From NCBI GenBank assembly GCA_910576655.1, contig CAJTJC010000007.1:30294-94293 (forward strand): a stretch of 64,000 nt of DNA, read 5' to 3'. Made by a program: the position numbers and the translations under genes. This document shows positions 9,069 through 18,344 of this stretch, one piece after another. Source of the DNA: an uncultured Christensenella sp. (lineage in GTDB: Bacteria; Bacillota; Clostridia; Christensenellales; Borkfalkiaceae). Under the pieces are notes generated by a model. The model did no database searches. It was not told where the DNA came from and was given only the letters and a program-made list of their open reading frames with translations. Numbering within the stretch: position 1 is the first letter of the stretch; every line of letters starts with the position of its first letter.

Positions 9069-9473
9069 TTATAAATCTTTATCAGTAAACGCGAAAGGCA
9101 ACAGCTTATCGAGCGTGTACTCTTTAATAGAGTTTTCGTTGCCGAGGATAATTCTGAAATCTTTTCCGCAGAACTCGGCTATTACCTGCCTGCAAACGCC
9201 GCAGGGCGCGCAGAAGTCAGCCGTTTCGCCCTCTCTGCCGCCGATAATGGCAATCGCCTCGAATTCGCGCTCGCCCTCGGAAACGGCTTTAAAAATCGCG
9301 GTGCGCTCGGCACAGTTACCGGGCGTGAACGCCGCATTTTCTATATTGCAGCCGGTGTAAATCTTTCCACTTTTGGTAAGCAGAGCCGCGCCCACGCAAT
9401 AATGCGAGTACGGCGTATAGGCCGTTTGGCGCGCTTTCTGAGCCGCAGTCATCAATGCTTTGTTGTCAATCAT
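9069..9473 (-). CDS. cdd: cytidine deaminase
   Basis: Deaminates cytidine and deoxycytidine to uridine and deoxyuridine. It is a short tetrameric-type enzyme of 134 residues with zinc site NCAERTAIFKA (Cys ligand plus the catalytic Glu) and PCGVCRQVIAEF (two Cys ligands). Its ATG overlaps the deoB stop by four bases (ATGA). Confidence 0.95.
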   Translation of the reverse strand: MIDNKALMTAAQKARQTAYTPYSHYCVGAALLTKSGKIYTGCNIENAAFTPGNCAERTAIFKAVSEGEREFEAIAIIGGREGETADFCAPCGVCRQVIAEFCGKDFRIILGNENSIKEYTLDKLLPFAFTDKDL

Positions 9474-10633
9474 TTTTTAACCTCTCCTAAAAAGCTTTCG
9501 CCGCGCGTGTCTTCCTTGCCGACACCGAAGTAATCCAATACCGTCGCGCTTATATCGGCAAAGCTCGAACGCGTGCCGAGGTTTACTCCGCTCTTTATCG
9601 AATTGCCGTATATCAGCATGGGCGTGTACTCGCGCGAATGGTCGGTGGACGGCGTTGCGGGGTCGCAACCGTGGTCCGCCGTGATAAGAAGAACGTCGTC
9701 CTCTTTCATATCCTTTATAAACGAAATCAAAAACCCGTCGAACTCGGTCGCAGCCGCGGCGTAGCCCGCCACGTCGTTTCTATGACCGTATTTCATATCG
9801 AAATCGACGAGATTGACAAAACACAGACCCGAGAAATCTCTTCCCTGCATCTTTTTGGTCACCTCCATACCGTGAGTATTCGAGGTGGTGCGGTTGCTTT
9901 CGGAAACTCCGCTGCCCGCAAATATATCGTAAATTTTTCCGACTGAAATCGTTTCGTAGCCCGCGCGCTGCAAGACGTTAAGCATGGTGTCCGCAGGCGG
10001 CAGAAGCGAAAAGTCGTGTCTGTTCGAAGTGCGCGAATAAGGATATTCGCCGTTGAAGGGACGCGCGATAACTCTGCCTACGCCGTGCTTGCCGACGAGC
10101 ATTTCGCGCGCGATTTCGCAATATTTATAAAGCTGCTCCACGGGGACGACGTCCTCGTGCGCGGCAATCTGGAAAACGCTGTCCGCCGAGGTGTAGACGA
10201 TAAGCGCGCCCGTTTCCACGTGCTCGCGCCCGTAGTCCTTTATTACCTCGGTACCAGAATAGGGCTTGTTGCAGATAACCTTTCTGCCCGTCTTGCTTTC
10301 GAATTGCTTTATAACGTCCTCGGGAAATCCGTCGGGATAGGTCGGCAGTGGCTCGGGCGAAATTATACCCGCAATTTCCCAGTGACCGATAGTCGTATCC
10401 TTGCCCATAGACCGCTCGCTCATTTTCGCATAGCTTGCAGCGGGCGCGCTTACGCCGCCGCCGACGCCGTCTATGTTGAAAAGTCCCATTCTTTCAAGCT
10501 CGGGACATTTAAAGTTGGGGTGGTTTCTTATCGCTCCCAGTGTGTTGCTGCCCTCGTCGTGCCAGAGGTGCGCGTCGGGAAGCTCGCCTATGCCGAAGCT
10601 GTCAAGTACAATAAGGAAAAATCTTTTAGCCAT
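9470..10633 (-). CDS. deoB: phosphopentomutase
   Basis: Interconverts (deoxy)ribose-1-phosphate and -5-phosphate, linking the phosphorylases to DeoC and the pentose phosphate pool. The 387 residues begin MAKRFFLIVLDSFGIGELPDA, the metal-binding N-terminus of the alkaline-phosphatase-like family. They also carry the metal site ADHGCDPATPSTDHSREYTP. The ATG at 10631-10633 overlaps the deoD stop by one base. An upstream extension of the frame is the antisense-like tail of deoD and was rejected. Confidence 0.95.
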   Translation of the reverse strand: MAKRFFLIVLDSFGIGELPDAHLWHDEGSNTLGAIRNHPNFKCPELERMGLFNIDGVGGGVSAPAASYAKMSERSMGKDTTIGHWEIAGIISPEPLPTYPDGFPEDVIKQFESKTGRKVICNKPYSGTEVIKDYGREHVETGALIVYTSADSVFQIAAHEDVVPVEQLYKYCEIAREMLVGKHGVGRVIARPFNGEYPYSRTSNRHDFSLLPPADTMLNVLQRAGYETISVGKIYDIFAGSGVSESNRTTSNTHGMEVTKKMQGRDFSGLCFVNLVDFDMKYGHRNDVAGYAAAATEFDGFLISFIKDMKEDDVLLITADHGCDPATPSTDHSREYTPMLIYGNSIKSGVNLGTRSSFADISATVLDYFGVGKEDTRGESFLGEVKK

Positions 10634-11361
10634 TACGCAAGCTCCAAAGCAATTTTCATCATCGCGGTGAACGAGTTCTGCCTTTCCTCTGCGGTGGTAT
10701 TCTCTTCGGGGTGAAGGAAGCTGTCGCTTACGGTGCAGATGCAAAGCGCCTTTTTACCTGCGCGTGCTGCGTTGCAGTAAAGCGCGGCGCTTTCCATTTC
10801 AACGCCGAGCACGCCCATTTTGGCCCACTGCATACCGCTGTTCGCGTCGTCGTAGAACATATCAGACGAGAATATGTTGCCGACCTTGTAGTTGACGCCC
10901 GCCTGCTCGCAGAGCTCGGCAGCCCTTCTTATAAGCGAAAAATCCGCAATAGGGCAGAACGTGCCGGGCAGGTTGTACTGCATTGCGTAGTTGCCGTTGG
11001 TGCAAGCGCCCTGCGCTATTATAATGTCGCGGACGTGCAAATCTTTGTCGAACGAGCCGCAGCTGCCTATGCGGATAATGCTTTTTACGCCGTAGAAATT
11101 ATACAGCTCGTACGAGTAAATGCCGATAGACGGCTGACCCATACCCGAAGCCATAACCGAAACGCGCTTGCCCTTGTAGTAGCCCGTATATCCGTTTACG
11201 CCGCGCACGTTGTTGACGAGGACGGCGTTCTCCAAAAAGTTATCTGCAATGAATTTCGCCCTCAAAGGGTCGCCGGGCATCAGCACGGTTTCGGCGAAAT
11301 CGCCGTAGTTCGCCGTAATGTGCGGCGTAGGTACGTTGGGGTGCTTTACGTCTTTACTCAT
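10633..11361 (-). CDS. deoD: purine-nucleoside phosphorylase, DeoD type
   Basis: Phosphorolysis of purine (deoxy)nucleosides. At 242 residues it matches the hexameric bacterial family, with N-terminal TPHITANYGDFAETVLMPGDP, the phosphate-site GMGQPSIGIYSYEL, RIGSCGS and the purine-site VEMESAALY. It overlaps deoC by four bases (ATGA) and deoB by one. Confidence 0.95.
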   Translation of the reverse strand: MSKDVKHPNVPTPHITANYGDFAETVLMPGDPLRAKFIADNFLENAVLVNNVRGVNGYTGYYKGKRVSVMASGMGQPSIGIYSYELYNFYGVKSIIRIGSCGSFDKDLHVRDIIIAQGACTNGNYAMQYNLPGTFCPIADFSLIRRAAELCEQAGVNYKVGNIFSSDMFYDDANSGMQWAKMGVLGVEMESAALYCNAARAGKKALCICTVSDSFLHPEENTTAEERQNSFTAMMKIALELA

Positions 11362-12017
11362 ATTAAATTTTCCTCCTTAGCCAGTTTAATAATTCGAGAT
11401 GTGCCCAATCTGTCCGCGCCGAGAGAAACGAAGTCTTCGGCGTCCTGCAACGAGGAAATTCCGCCCGCCGCCTTTATTTTTACGCCCTCGCCGACGTGCT
11501 TTGCGAAAATTTCAACGTCCTCGCGCGTGGCTCCCGCAGTCGAGAAGCCCGTCGAGGTTTTGATATAGTCCGCTTTTGCCGCGGTGACTATTTCGCACAT
11601 CTTTATTTTCTCTTCCTCGGTAAGAAGGCAGGTTTCGATTATTACCTTTAAAATTTTGTCGCTGCATACGGACTTGATTGCCGTAATTTCGTCCTGAATT
11701 TTATCGTAAAACTTTGCCTTTAAATCGCCGATATTTATGACCATATCGATTTCGTCCGCGCCGTTTTTAACCGCGTCGTAGGTTTCGAAAACCTTTACGT
11801 CCTTGGTGTTGTAGCCGTTCGGAAAGCCGATAACCGTGCAAATTGCAATTCTGCCGTTTGCATACTTTTTCGCTTCCGCAACGAAATACGGCGGAATACA
11901 CACCGACGCGCAGGCATACTTTATGCCGTCGTCGATAAGCTGCTTTATGTCCGCCCACGTTGCCGTCACCGAAAGGTTGGTATGGTCGCACTTGCCTAAA
12001 ATGTCTTTAATGTCCAT
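11358..12017 (-). CDS. deoC: deoxyribose-phosphate aldolase
   Basis: Splits deoxyribose-5-phosphate to acetaldehyde and glyceraldehyde-3-phosphate, the last step of deoxynucleoside catabolism. The 219 residues show CDHTNL at the N-terminus, CTVIGFPNG, the DEIDMVINIG strand, IIETCLL and the Schiff-base Lys in YIKTSTGF. The second KAAGGIS motif is also present. It is first in the operon, with SD AAGGGG and a leader of about 27 nt behind a perfect SigA promoter. Confidence 0.95.
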   Translation of the reverse strand: MDIKDILGKCDHTNLSVTATWADIKQLIDDGIKYACASVCIPPYFVAEAKKYANGRIAICTVIGFPNGYNTKDVKVFETYDAVKNGADEIDMVINIGDLKAKFYDKIQDEITAIKSVCSDKILKVIIETCLLTEEEKIKMCEIVTAAKADYIKTSTGFSTAGATREDVEIFAKHVGEGVKIKAAGGISSLQDAEDFVSLGADRLGTSRIIKLAKEENLI

Positions 12018-12050
12018 TTTTTACCCCTTGATAATTTTAAATACTAATAT

Positions 12051-12079
12051 ATTATAGAGCATATTTCCGCTATTGTCAA
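12051..12079 (-). promoter_or_regulatory. consensus SigA promoter for the deo/nucleoside salvage operon
   Basis: Minus strand TTGACA (complement of 12074-12079), 17-bp spacer, TATAAT (complement of 12051-12056): a perfect match to the vegetative consensus. Predicted start near 12044. No obvious operator palindrome was seen, although such a strong promoter would usually be repressed (for example by a DeoR/CytR-like protein). Confidence 0.9.
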
Positions 12080-12096
12080 TGCCTAATTTAAAAATT

Positions 12097-12125
12097 AAAA
12101 GAGACGGCAAAACGCCGCCTCTTTT
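12097..12125 (-). terminator. Rho-independent terminator of the 32-kb surface/peptide-uptake gene run
   Basis: Arms AAAAGAG/CTCTTTT (12097-12103 and 12119-12125) and CGGC/GCCG inside them, with one mismatch and a 5-nt loop. On the minus strand the stem is followed by a U-rich tail (AATTTTTAAATT). It lies 21 bp past the stop of the 2059-residue gene and just upstream of the deo promoter. Confidence 0.85.
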
Positions 12126-12145
12126 ATATTGTCCGAGTATTATTT

Positions 12146-15100
12146 TTAAAGTGAAAACCCATCGCAGGTAGCAGAGAAATCGTTGGTAATATACGCGTTA
12201 TTGACGTATGTACCGCCTGTACGGGTCAACTTATTGCCCGATACCGTCATAATAACGGTTTGACCTACGCCGCTGCCTATTGCCTTGGTTAAAGTCATAG
12301 TAAGCTCGTTACCTTTTAACTCTCCGATAAATTCAAACGCGCCGTAATAGCCGCAATCGATTTTACCTACGATAGTCGCCTCGTCGTTAAACGTTATAGT
12401 ACAGTTGTTAGAATCGCCAAAACTGTCCTTATAAGTACCGTTAAACGTAAGCCCCGCAAAAGCAGACTTGCCGAGGAACTGCTTGTTTTCAACGTCGATA
12501 ACGTACTTGGTTACCGCTTCGCCGTCGTATACGGATATACTCGTGCCGCTGACGACGTAAGTTTTGGTAGTGCCGACAACTCCGCCGAGACCGTCAAGCG
12601 TTATCGTGCCGCCTTCGGGAAGCGTATATTCGCCCGCATATCCGTCCTGAACGTAAGCAAAGCTTCCGTTTTCTTTATCGACGGTTATAACGTGCATACG
12701 GTTGTTGTGTGTAAATACCAGCTTGCCGTCCGAAATAACGTAACTGTCGGGAGTAGACGCGCCTACCGTTAGCGTACCGCCGCCGTCTACCACAATAGTC
12801 GTCCCTTCAAAAGTATAGGTGCCCTGATACCCGTCAAGCTCTACTACGTTTCCGTCCTTCAATACGGCTATAACCGAGCCGTCCGAAGCGCTGACGATAT
12901 GGTTAGTATTATGACATTTATCGGCAGTCTGACTACCCCAGCTTACGCCGGTATAGATTTTGTTGTCATATCCGAAGACGTTAACGTCCGGTTTCGATGC
13001 GTCGACAAATTTGACCGTTGCCCAGAACGTATAAGGATTTGTCTTTAAACCCGAGTAAACGACTTCTTTTACAAGTTCGGGATTAAACAGCAAATACGTA
13101 TCGTTGCCTACGGAAGTCGCATTGCTGCCATACGCGTACCAGATAACTCCTACGGACTTATCGACATAAGCATACTTACCTACGTTTATCGCCCCCGAAG
13201 TCTTGCTGATGTCCGCATCCGACAGCGTACCCTTGGTTGAGCTATAGGCATATTCGCCCGCCACGCCCATCGTAAACGTTGTTGATTGACTTGCAATTAT
13301 TTTGGTACCGTTTTCACCCGCGCGGTAAAGATTCCAGCCCTTGTACGTTCCTGCCATTGCAGCAGGCGTTACCCACTTGGCGTAAACGTCGAGCGTAACG
13401 CCGGAAATTACGGTATCGCCCGTAACCTCTGCGCCCCAGTCGCCGTCGGCGCCGTCCTTAGTGAACCAGCCCGCAAACGCCATTCCGTCGTTTTCGTAGT
13501 CGATTTCAGGCAAATTATCCGCTCCGATTGCGTCGTTCACGAAGCCGCCGCGGTACACCGTATCGGTATGTCCTGCCGCGTTAACGTGGAACGTAACTTC
13601 CGCTTGCGCGTCCCACTTGGCGTAAAGCGTTGCGTTTTCACCCGTAACGTACGTATCGGCAGCCTTCGACTTATATTCCGCATCGGTATACCAGCCACGG
13701 AATACGAAACCTTCCGCCGTCGGGTTCTTTGCCGTCAAATCCTGAGCAAAGAATTTATTTATCGTTATCGTTTCGTTTGCGCCGTTACCGTTCATTTCAA
13801 ACGTAACGGTTACAGAAGGTTGTTCGATAACGGTTGAGCCGTCGGCGCCGATTACGTATAGCGCGGAAGCTTTATAGCAGTCCTTAGCGTCAATATCGTT
13901 GCCGCCTGTTGCCGCGTCCTTAAAGGATACGCCGAAGTACACCTCGCCGTCCGCAATATAAATTCTGTAAGTAGTATCGGCGTCGAACGCATACTCTATT
14001 ACCCTGTTCTTACCGCCGTTCCAGTAAGACGAAGAAATCTTATCGTAAATGCTACCCGTTTCTTTATTGTTAAGCAGCCAGACTTCAGAAATTTTCGTAC
14101 TTACGCCTGATGACGCAGCCATAACTATCAGTCCGGTTTCGGGGTCGATTGCCGCATTATAAACGGAATTGCCTACTTTAACAGTAAGCTTTGTAGTTGA
14201 ATTTTCGACGTAAGCAATTTCAACCGCGCCGCTAAACGGATAGGCCGTTGCCTCCGCGTTACCGTAAGGGTCAACCGAAATCGCGTTGGAGCTTCTGTCG
14301 TCTTTACCGCTAACGCCGGAGACATCTTTTCCGTAAATTCTTATAGGCGCGTAGATATCGTTAAACAGAGGCGCAGCCGTCCACTTTGCGTAAACCGTAA
14401 GATTTTCCGTCACCGTGCTGCCGCTAACCCATTCATCGCCCCAGTCGCCGTCAGCGCTGCCGTCTTTTAAGAACCAGCCGACGAACGCGTGCTTATTATA
14501 CACGGGCACGTCTATAACTGCGCTGTCTCCGACCGAGTAACGTATAGTTTCGTCCTGCGTTTCGCCGTCGTTGAATACAAGCGTCAGCGAAGCGGGATTA
14601 GAATACTTTGCGTAAATAGTCGCGTTTTCCGTGAGAATAAAAGTATCTTCTATTTTTTCGGTACATTCCGCGTCCTTAAAGTAGCCGTTGAACACAAACT
14701 CCGTATTGAACGACGCGCCGTCCGGCAACGAGGCAAAATTGTTGATATTGATATTTACGTTAAACGCCGCAATCTCGTCCGGAAGAGTCGTGCCTGCGGG
14801 CGCAACGGCGGTTACAGTTACCGTTGCCTCGGGCTTAACCGCCGTGTAGGCTTTCTCTGACAGCGTTACGTCCCAGTATTCCCTATTGACACCTTCGGAA
14901 ACTACAAACAAACCGAGACTACCGCCGTTAGTAACGTAAGTACCGGATTTTTCGCCCCAGATAAAGCTGCCCGTTCCGTCAAGCGAGATATCGCCGTCCG
15001 TACCGATATATGTACCGAAATATTCGTCAAGCGACTTAACATTGTTGTCGGCATTGAAACTGTCGCCCTTACTTGCAACCGCAAGAATGATAGTGTCATT

Positions 15101-18100
15101 CTTGTTATCGCGGATTACCACCGTTTTGGCGGTTTTCATCGTTTTAGCGGTAAGGACGTTACCAAAGCTGTCAGTTACCGTAATATCGGCGTAAATCTTA
15201 TTACCGTAGAAAAGTACGGTATCCGTTCCGACTTTGTTTTCAACGTCAACGATACGAACGTCGTAGCCTTTATTCTGTGTAAGTCCAAGCGTTGCCGTAG
15301 GCTGTTTGGAGCTGAACACGTCCATATCCGGGTCGATAGGATTGCTGCATTTGCTCTCGTTATCACCCGTAACAAGTATACCCGAAAGCATATCGTAAAC
15401 GAAATAGCGCGTCGTATTGCCTATTTTAACCGTCATAAGCTGCGTCGCTTCGTCATACGATAAAACCTCGCCGGTAAATTTACCGGAAATTTTTCCGTCG
15501 ACGGTTATTTTAATGGTTTTGCCACCCGAGCAGTTGTCTTTATTGTAAGTATTTGCGCCGCTGTACGAACCCACGTACGCAGGTACCGCAACCCATTTTG
15601 CAATAATAGTCGCACCGCTGTCTCCCGCGCCGACGGTCGCCCCCTCTTCAACGGCAATATCGCCGTCGTCCGTTACGATATACCAGCCGTCGAAATAAGT
15701 ATTCGTCGACGCGTCGATATCGTACTTTTTATAGAGGGTAAGATACTCGCTTATTACGTCGCCTTCGCCAAGGTAAAGCGTGTTTTTGGTTTCGTCGGAC
15801 TGGTCATCCGCAAGTAAGCCTTCAAGCTTGATTACTACCTTTTCCGCCCACCTTGCGTAAAGAGTAACGTCCGATTCGGGAATAAACGCTCCGTCGATAA
15901 GCTCGACTTCTATCGTGCAAGCCGCATCGAGATACCAGCCCTTGAACGTCATTGTCTGGTGCGTCATTGCACTTTCGGGCGGCAACTGGATGGGTACGAA
16001 TTTGCTTTGGCCTTCAAGCGTTACGTTCTGGGTCTGATTATCGGGGAAATATCCGTTGAAATCAAGAGTGAGCGTCACCTTGGGCGCTGTCTGCGTGCAG
16101 GTACCGCCCTCCGCAGACATACCCACGCCCGAAAGCGTAAATTCGTAATAGACGGAATTCTGGGTTAACTTGTCGGTAATTATAACGCCGACGACGTTGT
16201 CAGAAATGATTTTATATTCTCCGTCTTCGCTGTCAACCGCTATGTAGCCGCCGCCCTGTATCAGGACGGTTTTGCCGTCGGGAAGTTTATAGTAGCCTTC
16301 AAGCCCGTCGGACACGCCCCATTTTTCGGTGGTTACGTTCATTGCGTAGCCCTTTATGATTTCGTCGCCCGCGACTATGAAAGTCGTGCAACTGTCCGAA
16401 GCTTCCGTGAAGCACTCCGCCGCGGTGATTTCGGTTTTTTCAAGCGTTATGAATTTTACGCCGAAAAGCACGCCGTCGCCGTCAACGAACATATTCAAAG
16501 GCGTGGTGTCCCGAGTATAGGAAATAACGAAATCGCCGTCACAGGTCGCAGCCTCGAATGCAGACTTACCGACGACAGCTTCCGAAGGAACGGCAATATT
16601 CACTTCCGTCCAGCCGTTTGCCTGTATTACGAGCACGCCTGTATCCTTGTCTACGTAAGCATAGTACTCTATGCCCGTTTCCTCGTATTCGTCCGCAGCG
16701 CGCAAAGCGTAGTTCTCCGCTTCGCCCCAGTCGGTGTCGCCGCCGCTGCTGCCGGTTTTGTAGCCGTACTGAGTAATTTTAACAAGTCCGGTTTCGGGAT
16801 TGACGTATTCGAATACGAACTTGCCGCGGAACGGATAGCCCGTGCCGTAACCGATACCGTCGTCGCCTACCTGTAAAAACGCTGTGTTCCACGTATCGGC
16901 CAGATTGATTTTTCCGTCGCTTAACCTAACGTTGACGGAAGAATAAGTTTTATTATCGTAAGGTGTGGACAGTTTGGGGGAAGTGATTACCGTTACGCTG
17001 CCGTAAACTGCGTTGGTATAAGTTATACTGCCTGCGTGATTGTAGTCGGCCTTGACCTCTTCGCCCTTCGTCCAGAAAGAAGCGTCCGACAACGCGGGAA
17101 GCGCAAACTTCTCGGTTGCAGAGGCATCCTCGGAACAGCCGTTTTCCGTACAGACGCGCACCGCTTCGCCCGTTGCGGACGAGGTGGGCTCTTTCGTAAT
17201 CGTCCAGCCGCCGAACGTATGCGCAATTTTAGGAATCGCAACTTCGGTTACGGCTACGTCGTAAGTTCTGTTAATGTAATCCGCAACGCCGTCGGTGAGG
17301 TGCGTGGGACGGGTTTTTACGTTCTCCGTCCAGAAAGACTTATCCGAAAGCGCGGGTACGGTTTCGTACACGGTAAAGTTTTCGGAATGCGCGCTCGTAT
17401 CCGTACAGGTGCGCTGTATTCTGCCGCCGTTTTCGATAGTGGGTCTTTCGCCCTCTACGAACGTCCACGCGCCGAAATTGTGCGCATCAGCGTTAGCGGG
17501 AAGCGTAACGGTCACATTGCCGTACTCCGACGTATAAACCTGTTTGCCCGCCGTCGTATGCGTGGGGGGAACGTATTCGCCCTTATTTTCGGTCCATACC
17601 GTCGTATCGCTTAGCGCGGGAATTTCTATCTCATCCTCGTGCTTATCGTTATCCGTGCAGACGCGCTTTGCCTTTCCGCCCTCGGTTAAAGTGGGGATTT
17701 CGGTAATCGTCCAGCTGCCGTACGTATGCGCATCGCTGTCCGCAGGAAGCGTTAAAGTTACCTTACCGTATACCGACGTAAAAACTTTTTTACCGTCGGT
17801 AGTATGCGTAGGCGCAACCGCCTCATCCGTCTTTTCCGTCCATACCGACGCGTCCGACAGCGCGGGAACCGTAGCGGTTTCCTTGTATGCGTCGGTTGCC
17901 GAGCAGGTGCGCTCCGCTTTGCCCGTTTCGGTCATGGTGGGCTGCTTCGTAATCGTCCAGCCGCCGAACGAGTGGTCGTCGGTCTTGGGTACGGTTATCG
18001 TAACGGTGCCGAATTCCGAGCTGAACGTCCTGCTGCCCTCGGTCGTGTGCGTGGGCGCGGTGTAATCCGCAGTGCGCTCCGTCCATACCGCGGTATCGGT

Positions 18101-18325
18101 AAGCGCGGGCAGCGGGTAAGTTTCCTTGCCGCCGTCGTTATCGGAGCAGTAGCGCTCCGCCGTTCCGCCGCTTTCAAGCGTGGGATTGTTTACGATAGTC
18201 CACGAGCCGTAGCTATGCTCGTGACCGTCGTCGTCACCGCACGCGGCAAACGCCGCGCCGCCCGCGCCGATTGTCATAACCGACAGGACCGCCAACGCCG
18301 CTTTCGTAATATTGCGTTTTTTCAT
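12146..18325 (-). CDS. giant surface lipoprotein with His/Trp repeats and InlB-type repeats (2059 aa)
   Basis: Signal peptide with lipobox AFAAC (Cys29). Residues about 36-430 hold five tandem repeats of about 75 residues of the form H-x-[YF]-G-x-W-[TS]-[IF], then a Cys in an R-x-C context, LPALSD and PTHTT/THLTDG. The rest alternates Listeria-Bacteroides (InlB B/Flg_new) repeats, recognised by the [FY]-x-GWY/GWF...LYAKW signature (six seen, for example FKGWYLDAAC/VTLYARW), with a repeated beta-rich module that ends in DNKIYTGVSW-like strands. Near the C-terminus come Y-x(n)-LDGxG repeats. There is no LPXTG or C-terminal membrane segment. It is probably an adhesin or structural surface protein. 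It is the last gene of the run, 19 bp after the previous one, with SD GGAG. Confidence 0.8.
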   Translation of the reverse strand: MKKRNITKAALAVLSVMTIGAGGAAFAACGDDDGHEHSYGSWTIVNNPTLESGGTAERYCSDNDGGKETYPLPALTDTAVWTERTADYTAPTHTTEGSRTFSSEFGTVTITVPKTDDHSFGGWTITKQPTMTETGKAERTCSATDAYKETATVPALSDASVWTEKTDEAVAPTHTTDGKKVFTSVYGKVTLTLPADSDAHTYGSWTITEIPTLTEGGKAKRVCTDNDKHEDEIEIPALSDTTVWTENKGEYVPPTHTTAGKQVYTSEYGNVTVTLPANADAHNFGAWTFVEGERPTIENGGRIQRTCTDTSAHSENFTVYETVPALSDKSFWTENVKTRPTHLTDGVADYINRTYDVAVTEVAIPKIAHTFGGWTITKEPTSSATGEAVRVCTENGCSEDASATEKFALPALSDASFWTKGEEVKADYNHAGSITYTNAVYGSVTVITSPKLSTPYDNKTYSSVNVRLSDGKINLADTWNTAFLQVGDDGIGYGTGYPFRGKFVFEYVNPETGLVKITQYGYKTGSSGGDTDWGEAENYALRAADEYEETGIEYYAYVDKDTGVLVIQANGWTEVNIAVPSEAVVGKSAFEAATCDGDFVISYTRDTTPLNMFVDGDGVLFGVKFITLEKTEITAAECFTEASDSCTTFIVAGDEIIKGYAMNVTTEKWGVSDGLEGYYKLPDGKTVLIQGGGYIAVDSEDGEYKIISDNVVGVIITDKLTQNSVYYEFTLSGVGMSAEGGTCTQTAPKVTLTLDFNGYFPDNQTQNVTLEGQSKFVPIQLPPESAMTHQTMTFKGWYLDAACTIEVELIDGAFIPESDVTLYARWAEKVVIKLEGLLADDQSDETKNTLYLGEGDVISEYLTLYKKYDIDASTNTYFDGWYIVTDDGDIAVEEGATVGAGDSGATIIAKWVAVPAYVGSYSGANTYNKDNCSGGKTIKITVDGKISGKFTGEVLSYDEATQLMTVKIGNTTRYFVYDMLSGILVTGDNESKCSNPIDPDMDVFSSKQPTATLGLTQNKGYDVRIVDVENKVGTDTVLFYGNKIYADITVTDSFGNVLTAKTMKTAKTVVIRDNKNDTIILAVASKGDSFNADNNVKSLDEYFGTYIGTDGDISLDGTGSFIWGEKSGTYVTNGGSLGLFVVSEGVNREYWDVTLSEKAYTAVKPEATVTVTAVAPAGTTLPDEIAAFNVNININNFASLPDGASFNTEFVFNGYFKDAECTEKIEDTFILTENATIYAKYSNPASLTLVFNDGETQDETIRYSVGDSAVIDVPVYNKHAFVGWFLKDGSADGDWGDEWVSGSTVTENLTVYAKWTAAPLFNDIYAPIRIYGKDVSGVSGKDDRSSNAISVDPYGNAEATAYPFSGAVEIAYVENSTTKLTVKVGNSVYNAAIDPETGLIVMAASSGVSTKISEVWLLNNKETGSIYDKISSSYWNGGKNRVIEYAFDADTTYRIYIADGEVYFGVSFKDAATGGNDIDAKDCYKASALYVIGADGSTVIEQPSVTVTFEMNGNGANETITINKFFAQDLTAKNPTAEGFVFRGWYTDAEYKSKAADTYVTGENATLYAKWDAQAEVTFHVNAAGHTDTVYRGGFVNDAIGADNLPEIDYENDGMAFAGWFTKDGADGDWGAEVTGDTVISGVTLDVYAKWVTPAAMAGTYKGWNLYRAGENGTKIIASQSTTFTMGVAGEYAYSSTKGTLSDADISKTSGAINVGKYAYVDKSVGVIWYAYGSNATSVGNDTYLLFNPELVKEVVYSGLKTNPYTFWATVKFVDASKPDVNVFGYDNKIYTGVSWGSQTADKCHNTNHIVSASDGSVIAVLKDGNVVELDGYQGTYTFEGTTIVVDGGGTLTVGASTPDSYVISDGKLVFTHNNRMHVITVDKENGSFAYVQDGYAGEYTLPEGGTITLDGLGGVVGTTKTYVVSGTSISVYDGEAVTKYVIDVENKQFLGKSAFAGLTFNGTYKDSFGDSNNCTITFNDEATIVGKIDCGYYGAFEFIGELKGNELTMTLTKAIGSGVGQTVIMTVSGNKLTRTGGTYVNNAYITNDFSATCDGFSL

Positions 18326-18344
18326 AATTTTACTCCTTTTAAAT

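Noticed and set aside
15900..18325. CRISPR-like or DNA-level tandem repeat
   Set aside because: The regularity comes from protein repeats (H-x-F-G-x-W and InlB) coded with diverged codons; there are no identical direct repeats with unique spacers.
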